From NCBI GenBank assembly GCA_027061425.1, contig JALSUN010000192.1, positions 1 through 6,914 of the forward strand: a stretch of 6,914 nucleotides of DNA, read 5' to 3'. Below the pieces are notes generated by a model. It had not been told where the DNA came from, searched no databases, and worked only from the letters and a program-made list of their open reading frames with translations. Positions within the stretch are counted from its first letter, which is position 1. The number at the start of each line of letters is the position of its first letter. A program made the position numbers and the translations under genes. The DNA is from Helicobacteraceae bacterium. Lineage in GTDB: Bacteria; Campylobacterota; Campylobacteria; Campylobacterales; Sulfurimonadaceae. Positions 1 through 4,780 of the stretch are shown here, piece after piece.

Positions 1-205
1 TAAAACTGCGTAGTTTTTGAAGCAGTGAAATCCCATTGCCATCAGGAACATTAATGTCAAAGATATAGAGGTCAAAAGTGGCTGCTTCACAAAGGGAAAG
101 TGCTTTTTTCATGCTGTAGGTGTGGGTAACTTTGTTGGACTCTTTAAGATAGTCTATTAAGATATCTGCAAGAACGGTGTCATCTTCTAAGAGTAATATA
201 TGCAT
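1..205 (-). CDS. Response regulator, OmpR/PhoB-type receiver domain (partial, N-terminal 68 residues)
   Basis: The reverse strand reads MHILLLEDDTVLADILIDYL and continues open to the window edge, so the C-terminal part is missing. The receiver-domain signature is clear: acidic pair E7-D8-D9 after the first beta strand, and the phosphoacceptor D50 in FDINVPDGNG, the usual position and context. The output domain lies outside the window. An OmpR-type winged helix is inferred from the receiver style and from tandem 11-bp repeats at nearby promoters, and is not seen. The ATG at 203-205 has no Shine-Dalgarno, but a TATAAT lies 6 nt upstream, so the mRNA may be leaderless. The gene follows the Cys-rich peptide gene on the same strand with a 74-nt gap and no convincing terminator, so read-through is also possible. 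It is a candidate partner for the histidine kinase at the right end of the window, although its real partner could lie beyond the left edge. Confidence 0.9.
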   Translation of the reverse strand, partial: MHILLLEDDTVLADILIDYLKESNKVTHTYSMKKALSLCEAATFDLYIFDINVPDGNGISLLQKLRSF

Positions 206-217
206 GGGTGTATTATA
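206..217 (-). promoter_or_regulatory. Candidate -10 box giving a leaderless response-regulator transcript
   Basis: A perfect TATAAT (reverse complement of 212-217) lies 6 nt before the ATG of the response regulator, so transcription would start at or next to the A of the start codon. No purine-rich ribosome binding site lies between. No -35 box or 11-bp repeat is evident upstream, so this would be a basal promoter. AT-rich DNA produces chance TATAAT matches, hence the modest confidence. Confidence 0.35.
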
Positions 218-279
218 TCGGATTTTTGATGTTGTGGTCTCGACACACCCTGCAAGAGAGGGGTTGATAGGTTCGTAGG

Positions 280-525
280 TTACCCACATTTTCCATCATG
301 CTTTTTCATATGGTCACTGCCGCATTTTCCAGAAGATTTCTCTTTTTTATCTGCTTTACCACATTTGCCAGCACCACATTTCATCTCGGTATCTTTTTTA
401 GTCTCTTTTTTCTCCTGCTTTTCACCGCCACACTTTCCTGCACCACATTTCATTGATGATGCTGCAGATAGAGAGAGTGTTGCACCAAGTAGTGTACTAA
501 AAAGTACTATTGTAATCTTTGTCAT
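280..525 (-). CDS. Secreted Cys-rich KCG-repeat peptide, possible HvfA/bufferin-like metal-binding precursor
   Basis: This 81-residue protein has a Sec-type signal peptide (basic TK, then a hydrophobic stretch to about residue 22, SLSAAS), so the product should be periplasmic. The mature part is almost entirely Lys, Glu, Gly and Cys. It holds six cysteines (27, 32, 50, 55, 68, 80), each in a KCG triplet. MKCGAGKCG occurs twice (25-33 and 48-56), SGKCG once (65-69), and DGKCG ends the protein. There is no predicted globular core. The layout of signal peptide plus repeated xGKCG resembles HvfA/BufA2-type precursors. In those families the Cys of EGKCG motifs is converted to an oxazolone-thioamide that binds copper, but here the residue before GKCG is Ala, Ser or Asp and no modifying enzyme is present in the window. 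It may instead act as a plain thiol buffer. An AAAGGG ribosome binding site 5 nt before the ATG supports the start. The upstream promoter has the shared 11-bp repeat, linking it to the metal-related genes here. Confidence 0.85.
   Translation of the reverse strand: MTKITIVLFSTLLGATLSLSAASSMKCGAGKCGGEKQEKKETKKDTEMKCGAGKCGKADKKEKSSGKCGSDHMKKHDGKCG
358..453 (-). repeat. Coding repeat: two copies of MKCGAGKCG in the Cys-rich peptide
   Basis: Two 27-nt segments (358-384 and 427-453) encode the identical nonapeptide MKCGAGKCG. They differ only at synonymous third positions, in the Ala, Gly, Lys and last Gly codons. The spacer between them encodes a Lys/Glu/Thr-rich linker. Synonymous-only divergence suggests an old duplication kept by selection on the peptide. 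Confidence 0.85.
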
Positions 526-552
526 TGTTGCCCTTTGTTGTTGATTTGTGAG

Positions 553-585
553 AGTATAGTAAGAAAGTGTGAAGGGTTTGTGAGG
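553..585 (-). promoter_or_regulatory. Promoter of the Cys-rich peptide gene with tandem 11-bp repeat (shared regulator site 1)
   Basis: Read leftward, the heptamers CCTCACA (585-579) and CTTCACA (574-568) start 11 bp apart. They are followed by exactly 9 bp and the -10 hexamer TATACT (558-553). The repeat occupies the -35 region, as in class II activation by OmpR/PhoB-family regulators. The predicted start near 546 leaves a leader of about 20 nt before the ATG at 525. Three other promoters in the window have the same geometry. Confidence 0.65.
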
Positions 586-586
586 A

Positions 587-621
587 CTAACAGTTAACTA
601 ACACTTTTATGAGACTATAAA
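587..621 (+). promoter_or_regulatory. Candidate promoter of the 67-residue gene with variant 11-bp repeat
   Basis: CTAACAG (587-593) and CTAACAC (598-604) start 11 bp apart. TATAAA at 616-621 is a reasonable -10 about 24 nt before the ATG at 646. The elements differ from the CTTCACA type and resemble those before the multicopper oxidase, where ACTAACAC and a TGAGA 5 bp further on recur with the same spacing. They directly abut the back-to-back site for the Cys-rich gene. Confidence 0.35.
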
Positions 622-645
622 ATATAAAAAATTAAAGGTTCGAAG

Positions 646-849
646 ATGAAAGTAGCTAATGAAGAGGTTGTGAGTCTGTTAGGTATTTTGAGTTATTGTA
701 TGGCCCAACATGCGCAAGAACAGTCAAAATCTGAAGATAACAGTGAATTAGAACGCTTTAAAAGACATTTAAATACCTTGTCAGAGAAAGAGCAAGATGC
801 TGTTTTAGATGAGCTACAACGTTATGTTTGGCTTCATGATGTTGTGTAA
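646..849 (+). CDS. Small uncharacterised helical protein (67 residues)
   Basis: I do not recognise a family. The protein has no signal peptide or membrane segment and is probably cytoplasmic. Residues 1-23 look like an amphipathic helix (VVSLLGILSYCMAQHA). A charged Ser/Glu/Asp linker follows (about 24-35), then a second helical part (ERFKRHLNTL and onward) ending YVWLHDVV. It has one cysteine (C18) and no metal-binding motif. The ATG is supported by AAAGG about 7 nt upstream. It is transcribed divergently from the Cys-rich peptide gene, with a 120-bp shared intergenic region that carries a regulator site, and it ends at a hairpin shared with the cytochrome gene. That position suggests membership in the same response, but gives no function. 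Confidence 0.7.
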   Translation: MKVANEEVVSLLGILSYCMAQHAQEQSKSEDNSELERFKRHLNTLSEKEQDAVLDELQRYVWLHDVV

Positions 850-870
850 AAGAACAAAAATGTTCTTTTA
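847..870. terminator. Bidirectional hairpin terminator between convergent genes
   Basis: TAAAAGAACA (847-856) pairs perfectly with TGTTCTTTTA (861-870) around an AAAA loop, giving a 10-bp stem. The arms contain the A and T runs needed for intrinsic termination on both strands. It begins at the stop codon of the 67-residue gene and lies just past the end of the cytochrome gene. Confidence 0.75.
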
Positions 871-879
871 TAGTAGTGG

Positions 880-1158
880 CTACTGTGTGCCATCCACAGT
901 AGATTTTGACTGTAGTATAAAGGCTTGAATGTCACGTGTCTCATCGGCAGTCAGACCCGCTCTAATACGCATATGGTTCATAGAGAACTTCCATGCTCTT
1001 GTACTCAGGTCAGCAGGCTGACGTAGGTTGTGACAGCGCATACAGACATCAGTCCATACTTGTGCACCATTCATAACATCTGCTTTGTTCTCTTCGGCGT
1101 GAAGTGTGTTGAGACAGAAGACGAGTGTGATCAGTGTTGTTTTTAGTAATGTTTTCAT
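880..1158 (-). CDS. Small periplasmic monohaem cytochrome c
   Basis: With the start at 1158 this is a 92-residue protein. It has a signal peptide ending at about LHA (residue 21), then a single CxxCH haem-binding site, CMRCH (C39, C42, H43). M60 or M63 in FSMNHMRIRAG could be the second axial ligand. The later stretch LTADETRDIQAFIL is typical of the C-terminal helix of small class I-type cytochromes. It should carry electrons in the periplasm; the partner is unknown. Two ATGs are adjacent (1159-1161 and 1156-1158). The AGGAG at 1165-1169 is 3 nt from the first and 6 nt from the second, so I prefer the second; the other start adds one Met. That ribosome binding site overlaps the porin stop codon, so the two genes form a translationally coupled operon under the porin promoter. 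Confidence 0.88.
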   Translation of the reverse strand: MKTLLKTTLITLVFCLNTLHAEENKADVMNGAQVWTDVCMRCHNLRQPADLSTRAWKFSMNHMRIRAGLTADETRDIQAFILQSKSTVDGTQ

Positions 1159-1167
1159 CATATACTC

Positions 1168-2310
1168 CTAGAACCCAAATGCCAGTTGGGCTAAAAATTT
1201 GTCAGTTTTTATAGTGGTGTCAACACCGGTGTCTTCATCAGGACTGGTGCGATTACCAAACTCATACGCCATTTTGGCAATGATATTGTTTGAAAAGAGG
1301 TAGTTGAGACCAAGTGCAGTCTGTTTTTGTTCAAGTTCAGGATTTTTGTAAAATCCATAACGCAGTACAGGTTCAAGATGCAACATGTCGATTTGGTAAG
1401 CGACTTGTGCATAAGCGGCTTGCCATTTACCACCCTCTATGCCAAGAGGGTCTGTACTCTCTCCAATATTCTGTTCGACATACTCTCCTCTAAGATCGAA
1501 ATTACCAATGTGGTAGGTAAGGTCTGCACCGAGAACATTGTAGTCTCTCGCAGTGATTTTGTCAGGGTTACTACTACTGTTAAGATCAGCGATTTTACCA
1601 TAAGCACCGGAAATACCGATCTCCATACCACCAATAGGGTCTATAGCATAGCGCCCACCAAAGGTTGGTGCTGTTCCATTGTTGTTTGCAGTAGAACCCT
1701 CAGCTACGATGTCAACATCACCATCTGGTGCAACCTCTAACGTATAGGCATTAGAGACATAAACAACGTAGTTGTGGCGGATACCAAGTACTTTAGGCAG
1801 ACCACCTCTCAGTGCTGCACCAACATTAGAAGAGAGTGCTGCCCCTCCATGTCCAAAGCCTACAGGTGCATCCGGCATTTTGTTGATCCATGATGGATGG
1901 AAGTTTTGACGAAACTGACCGATAGGTGACATGAACTTACCAAGTGTCAATGACATGTAGTTGTTTAAAAAGAGGTTGGCAGCAGCATACTCCATATCAA
2001 TCTCAGTCTCTCCGTCTGCTGCGATGGAAAATTCTACCTCTCCTTCAAACTGTAGGATGTCAGAGTATCCATAGTGAAAGATAGGTGAGAAATTGACCAG
2101 ATCAAAAGACCCATCATGTACATCTTTGGTATTAGAATATCCAAACGAGGCGTAACCTGCGAGTTGGAAACCAGAAAGTGCGTTTTGCTCTTGAGCGACT
2201 TGAAGTACTGTGACATCTTCACCATTGTCTGCTGAAGCCATAGTAGCCAGCATTGAACTGAGAATGACGCTGTGCATTAACACTTTTGAGTGTTGTGCAA
2301 GATATTTCAT
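1168..2310 (-). CDS. Outer-membrane beta-barrel porin, OprO/OprP-like
   Basis: This 380-residue protein has a signal peptide that should be cleaved after ASA (residue 27). A short polar N-terminal segment (TVLQVAQEQNALSGF) follows, then alternating amphipathic beta strands rich in Gly, Tyr and Asn, with the terminal Phe (QLAFGF) typical of outer-membrane barrels. The stretch LTLGKFMSPIGQFRQNFHPS (121-140) resembles barrels of the phosphate-selective porin O/P type. Substrate specificity cannot be read from the sequence, and the phosphate label should not be taken literally. The start is well supported by AAGGAG 5 nt upstream. It is the first gene of an operon with the small cytochrome c. Its promoter carries the shared 11-bp repeat, which places it in the same regulon as the Cys-rich peptide, DUF302 and HMA genes. 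A role in metal or electron-acceptor exchange across the outer membrane is an inference. Confidence 0.85.
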   Translation of the reverse strand: MKYLAQHSKVLMHSVILSSMLATMASADNGEDVTVLQVAQEQNALSGFQLAGYASFGYSNTKDVHDGSFDLVNFSPIFHYGYSDILQFEGEVEFSIAADGETEIDMEYAAANLFLNNYMSLTLGKFMSPIGQFRQNFHPSWINKMPDAPVGFGHGGAALSSNVGAALRGGLPKVLGIRHNYVVYVSNAYTLEVAPDGDVDIVAEGSTANNNGTAPTFGGRYAIDPIGGMEIGISGAYGKIADLNSSSNPDKITARDYNVLGADLTYHIGNFDLRGEYVEQNIGESTDPLGIEGGKWQAAYAQVAYQIDMLHLEPVLRYGFYKNPELEQKQTALGLNYLFSNNIIAKMAYEFGNRTSPDEDTGVDTTIKTDKFLAQLAFGF

Positions 2311-2358
2311 TTTTTCTCCTTAATACTCTGAATATATAGTAATTGTTCAGATAGTGAA

Positions 2359-2391
2359 ATAGTAATGATAGTCTGTGAAGTCTTTGTGAAG
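2359..2391 (-). promoter_or_regulatory. Promoter of the porin-cytochrome operon with tandem 11-bp repeat (shared regulator site 2)
   Basis: Read leftward, two identical CTTCACA heptamers (2391-2385 and 2380-2374) start 11 bp apart. They are followed by 9 bp and the -10-like hexamer TACTAT (2364-2359). The hexamer is weak, which fits dependence on an activator. The predicted start near 2352 gives a leader of about 40 nt with a strong ribosome binding site. A TATATT nearer the gene is a possible alternative -10. Confidence 0.62.
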
Positions 2392-2413
2392 AAGAAATGG
2401 CCAAAATATAAAC

Positions 2414-2446
2414 TTACACTCCACTAACACAACTGTGAGATACTGA
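2414..2446 (+). promoter_or_regulatory. Candidate multicopper oxidase promoter with degenerate 11-bp repeat
   Basis: TTACACT (2414-2420) and TAACACA (2425-2431) start 11 bp apart. After 9 bp comes TACTGA (2441-2446), a poor -10. The geometry equals that of the four clear sites, but the sequence match is loose. The ACTAACAC core with a TGAGA 5 bp downstream is shared with the region before the 67-residue gene. Confidence 0.3.
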
Positions 2447-2472
2447 AAGTCATTAAAAAATAGGATGTCAAA

Positions 2473-3894
2473 ATGAAAAGAAGAACATTTTTAAAACTAA
2501 GCAGTATGACTGCTGTGGTGTTGTTTACGGGATGTGGTGATGATGAAAGTAATATAGATCAAGGGAGTGCCGACGTATTAGCAGTCGCCCTTCCTATCCC
2601 AACTTTGTTACACTCAACGCAACGCAATGGCGTGATGCATTATGATCTTAACATCGTTGAAGGAAACCATCAGTTTTTTGATGGGGTTAAGACCAAAAGT
2701 TATGGGATAGACAGTAGTTACTTGGGACCAACACTCTTACTTAAAAATGGCGAGACAGTGTCGGTAAATTATACTAATAATCTTAAAGAAGATACAACGA
2801 TGCATGCGCATGGTATGCGTTTACCGGGAACTATGGATGGCTCTGCCCATCAGGTCATAAAGGTAGGTAAAACATGGTCTGCCCAATACACCGTCAACCA
2901 GAATGCCTGTACCAACTGGTATCATCCTCATTATATGGGAAAAACAGCTGAGCATGTTTATGAAGGACTTGCCGGCATTATTATTGTTGAAGACAGTGAA
3001 AGTAGTGCTTTAGACCTCCCTAATCGCTATGGTGTCGATGATATTCCTCTTGTCTTGCAAGATCGCAAGTTTAGTGCTGACAGAACAGAGATGGATTATA
3101 GCCCGACTAACATGGAGTTATCTCGAGGTTATATTGGTGAGACCTTTATAGTTAACGGTGCTATAGCGCCGACTTTTGATGCGGAGGCTAAAGAGATACG
3201 TTTTCGTCTACTCAACGGTTCGAACTCTACGATGTATGAACTAGGTTTTAACGAAAACATCTCCTTTAAGCAGATCGCTTCAGACAATGGTCTTCTAGAA
3301 GCACCTGTCAGTATGTCTCGTCTACTTCTCTCTCCAGGTGAACGCGCTGAGATAGTGGTTGACTTTACAGATGCAGCGGCTGAAAGTTTTACGCTTAAAG
3401 AGTTCCGTCACGACAAAACATTTATGACGATCAATGTTAAAGATACAGCGACAGCCGTGACTACACTGCCAGATACTTTAGCCTCTTTAGAACCAGTGGC
3501 CACTCCGGTAAGGTCTCGTCGTTTTGAGTTAGACATGGCCGGTATGGGAAGGTTTACCATTAACAATAAAGTGATGGACTTGAACCGTATTGATGCGAAC
3601 TTAAACCAAGGTGAGGCTGAAGAGTGGGAGGTTGTCAACAAGATGAACGTAGATCATAACTTTCATGTACATGGAAGTCACTTTCGCGTAGTTTCTAGAA
3701 ATAACAACACGGCAGCTGTCAAAAAGAGCGAACAAGGGTACAAAGATGTGGTGCATATTCCTCCGAATGAGAGCGTCAAAATAATTGTACAAATCAATGA
3801 TGTCACAGCAGATGCAAATGCTCCGTTCATGTTTCACTGTCACTTTTTAGAACATGAAGATCATGGAATGATGGGGCAATTTACAGTAAGTTAA
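2473..3894 (+). CDS. Multicopper oxidase, CueO-like, Tat-exported lipoprotein
   Basis: This 473-residue three-cupredoxin-domain oxidase probably oxidises toxic Cu(I) to Cu(II) in the periplasm with reduction of O2. All four copper-binding motifs are present. HAHG (H111, H113) and WYHPH (H151, H153) lie in domain 1. HNFHVHG (H395, H398, H400) and HCHFLEHEDHGMM (H455, C456, H457, H461, axial M466) lie in domain 3. This gives a complete type 1 site and trinuclear centre, unlike the non-enzymatic SufI/FtsP relatives. The first motif has Ala where HWHG is usual. The N-terminus KRRTFLK is a twin-arginine signal followed by a lipobox-like LFTGC (C21), so it is probably a folded, Tat-exported lipoprotein. 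The Met-rich insertion of Escherichia coli CueO is absent; only a short DMAGM stretch is seen in that region. AGGA about 7 nt upstream supports the ATG. It is divergent from the porin operon, and the gap to the DUF302 gene is 91 nt and contains that gene's own promoter. Confidence 0.93.
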   Translation: MKRRTFLKLSSMTAVVLFTGCGDDESNIDQGSADVLAVALPIPTLLHSTQRNGVMHYDLNIVEGNHQFFDGVKTKSYGIDSSYLGPTLLLKNGETVSVNYTNNLKEDTTMHAHGMRLPGTMDGSAHQVIKVGKTWSAQYTVNQNACTNWYHPHYMGKTAEHVYEGLAGIIIVEDSESSALDLPNRYGVDDIPLVLQDRKFSADRTEMDYSPTNMELSRGYIGETFIVNGAIAPTFDAEAKEIRFRLLNGSNSTMYELGFNENISFKQIASDNGLLEAPVSMSRLLLSPGERAEIVVDFTDAAAESFTLKEFRHDKTFMTINVKDTATAVTTLPDTLASLEPVATPVRSRRFELDMAGMGRFTINNKVMDLNRIDANLNQGEAEEWEVVNKMNVDHNFHVHGSHFRVVSRNNNTAAVKKSEQGYKDVVHIPPNESVKIIVQINDVTADANAPFMFHCHFLEHEDHGMMGQFTVS

Positions 3895-3920
3895 TTAGAA
3901 GCCGGATATACAGTTGGTGT

Positions 3921-3953
3921 ATTCACAAAGCACTCACAATCTTCTTATATAAT
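3921..3953 (+). promoter_or_regulatory. Promoter of the DUF302 gene with tandem 11-bp repeat (shared regulator site 4)
   Basis: ATTCACA (3921-3927) and ACTCACA (3932-3938) start 11 bp apart, followed by 9 bp and a perfect -10 TATAAT (3948-3953). The predicted start near 3960 leaves about 26 nt of leader containing an AGGAG ribosome binding site. This is the only clear copy on the plus strand. It gives the DUF302 gene its own promoter despite its position just downstream of the multicopper oxidase. Confidence 0.65.
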
Positions 3954-3985
3954 TTCTTTAACAAAAATAGAAAAAAGGAGACGTT

Positions 3986-4366
3986 ATGATCTATAAAACA
4001 ACAACACAATATCCGCTTGAAACAGTCAAGTTGCAGCTGGAAGAACATGCGAAGGCCGTGGGTTTTGGCCTACTTGGAACCTATGAATTTAAAAAGATTC
4101 TTCAAAGCAAGGGCTATGATATCGAGACAGATATTACGGTCTATGAGCTTTGTAACCCGGTAGCAGCACAGGCCGCTTTGGACACAATGCCCGAGATTTC
4201 TGTCTATCTGCCATGTCGTCTTTCAGTTTATGAAGAAGAGGGTAAAACGGTCTTGGCTACGATAGGGATAGAAGACATGTTAGGTGCGGTAGAGGTGGAT
4301 GAAGATTTTAAAAAGCATATGAGTGAGATCTTTGACAAGGTACGTGCCTTGATGAATGGATGGTAG
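3986..4366 (+). CDS. DUF302 family protein
   Basis: This 126-residue protein matches the DUF302 family by its characteristic core: VYELCNP (C56), then YLPCRLSVYEEEGKTVLATI (C77). The N-terminal part (GFGLLGTYEFKKILQSKGY) also fits. It has no signal peptide or transmembrane segment, so it is probably cytoplasmic. Family function is not established; members often occur near sulfur- or metal-related genes. The two conserved cysteines could bind a metal or form a disulfide, which is inference. A GGAG ribosome binding site about 6 nt before the ATG supports the start. Its promoter has the shared 11-bp repeat and the best -10 hexamer of the set, so it should belong to the same regulon as the HMA and Cys-rich genes. 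It ends at a hairpin shared with the convergent HMA gene. Confidence 0.88.
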   Translation: MIYKTTTQYPLETVKLQLEEHAKAVGFGLLGTYEFKKILQSKGYDIETDITVYELCNPVAAQAALDTMPEISVYLPCRLSVYEEEGKTVLATIGIEDMLGAVEVDEDFKKHMSEIFDKVRALMNGW

Positions 4367-4398
4367 CAAGCAAGAAGCTTGCTTATTTATAGAAAATT
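4365..4398 (+). terminator. Hairpin terminator after the DUF302 gene
   Basis: AGCAAGC (4365-4371) pairs with GCTTGCT (4377-4383). A shifted 7-bp pairing, AAGCAAG with CTTGCTT, is equally possible. An AT-rich tail, ATTTATAGAAAATTTT, follows. It separates two convergent genes. The T run is imperfect and lies mainly on the plus-strand side, so termination of the HMA transcript here is less certain. Confidence 0.6.
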
Positions 4399-4689
4399 TT
4401 ACTTCTCTGTGACGTTGTCCATCTTTCCGACAGCACAGGAGACAAAACTTTTGGCCTTGGTCGTGCCGGTCTCGAAAAGATTCAGCTTCTCATCACTCAT
4501 AGGGTAGCCAAGACCACGTAACAAGATTCGTAGTTCCTGCTCTTGGTCCTCCTTGACTTCAAGAGTGATCTCTCTTGGCATCGTCTCCAAGTTTACTTCC
4601 ACTTCACCGAATGGTTCTAAAAGTTTTGTCTTGAGGGTAGAGGCACAACCGCCGCACTTGACGTTTTCTACTTGATAGGTCTGTAACAT
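4399..4689 (-). CDS. Small heavy-metal-associated (HMA) domain protein, copper chaperone-like
   Basis: With the start at 4689 this is a 96-residue protein. Residues 1-66 form an HMA/ferredoxin-like fold with the metal site VKCGGC (C12, C15) in the first loop, as in CopZ/Atx1-type chaperones, and RGLGYPM near the end of the domain. A 30-residue tail holds a third cysteine (C85, FVSCAVGK), which is unusual for a minimal chaperone and might join metal binding or dimerise. There is no signal peptide, so it is probably cytoplasmic. An upstream in-frame ATG at 4782 would add 31 residues. I reject it because that extension would run through the promoter and regulator site and overlap the start of the kinase gene, whereas AAGGAT lies 6 nt before the ATG at 4689. 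Promoter and neighbours point to copper, but metal specificity is not visible directly. The gene faces DUF302 tail to tail. Confidence 0.88.
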   Translation of the reverse strand: MLQTYQVENVKCGGCASTLKTKLLEPFGEVEVNLETMPREITLEVKEDQEQELRILLRGLGYPMSDEKLNLFETGTTKAKSFVSCAVGKMDNVTEK

Positions 4690-4713
4690 TATTAATCCTT
4701 TGTTTTTGGAAGC

Positions 4714-4746
4714 ATTATGCCGAAGTTTTGTGAAGCCTTTGTGAAG
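4714..4746 (-). promoter_or_regulatory. Promoter of the HMA gene with tandem 11-bp repeat (shared regulator site 3)
   Basis: Read leftward, two identical CTTCACA heptamers (4746-4740 and 4735-4729) start 11 bp apart. They are followed by 9 bp and the -10 CATAAT (4719-4714). The predicted start near 4707 gives a leader of about 18 nt before the ATG at 4689. The site lies 35 bp upstream of the divergent kinase start and could influence both genes. Confidence 0.65.
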
Positions 4747-4768
4747 AGCAGTTTTAAGAGGATTTGAG

Positions 4769-4780
4769 TACACTAAACTC
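4769..4780 (+). promoter_or_regulatory. Candidate -10 box giving a leaderless kinase transcript
   Basis: TACACT (4769-4774) lies 6 nt before the kinase ATG, the same distance as TATAAT before the response regulator ATG at the left edge. The only purine-rich stretch, AGAGGA at 4757-4762, is 18 nt from the ATG, too far for a normal ribosome binding site. The gene needs its own promoter because its upstream neighbour is divergent. The hexamer is weak and there is no clear -35. Confidence 0.25.

Noticed and set aside
85..95. A perfect single CTTCACAAAGG half-site inside the response regulator gene
   Set aside because: There is no second heptamer at 11 bp, no -10 at the right distance, and it lies in coding sequence; probably chance.
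243..264. ACCC/GGGT hairpin between the Cys-rich gene and the response regulator
   Set aside because: The stem is about 4 bp with a long loop and no following T run, so it is not a convincing terminator.
1327..1740. A 137-codon open frame on the plus strand inside the porin gene
   Set aside because: It lies antisense to a clear beta-barrel protein, its translation has no recognisable domain, and it lacks a ribosome binding site and context.
1168..2310. Assigning the porin as a true phosphate channel (OprP/OprO)
   Set aside because: Only general barrel features and family resemblance are visible; the arginine ladder that defines phosphate specificity could not be verified.
3408..3843. Two minus-strand open frames of 77 and 80 codons opposite the multicopper oxidase
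   Set aside because: They are mirror frames of domain 3, including the copper-ligand codons, with low-complexity translations and no start signals.
4766..4780. Short inverted repeat GAGT-N7-ACTC just before the kinase ATG, possible operator
   Set aside because: Only 4 bp per arm in AT-rich DNA; expected often by chance and not repeated elsewhere in the window.
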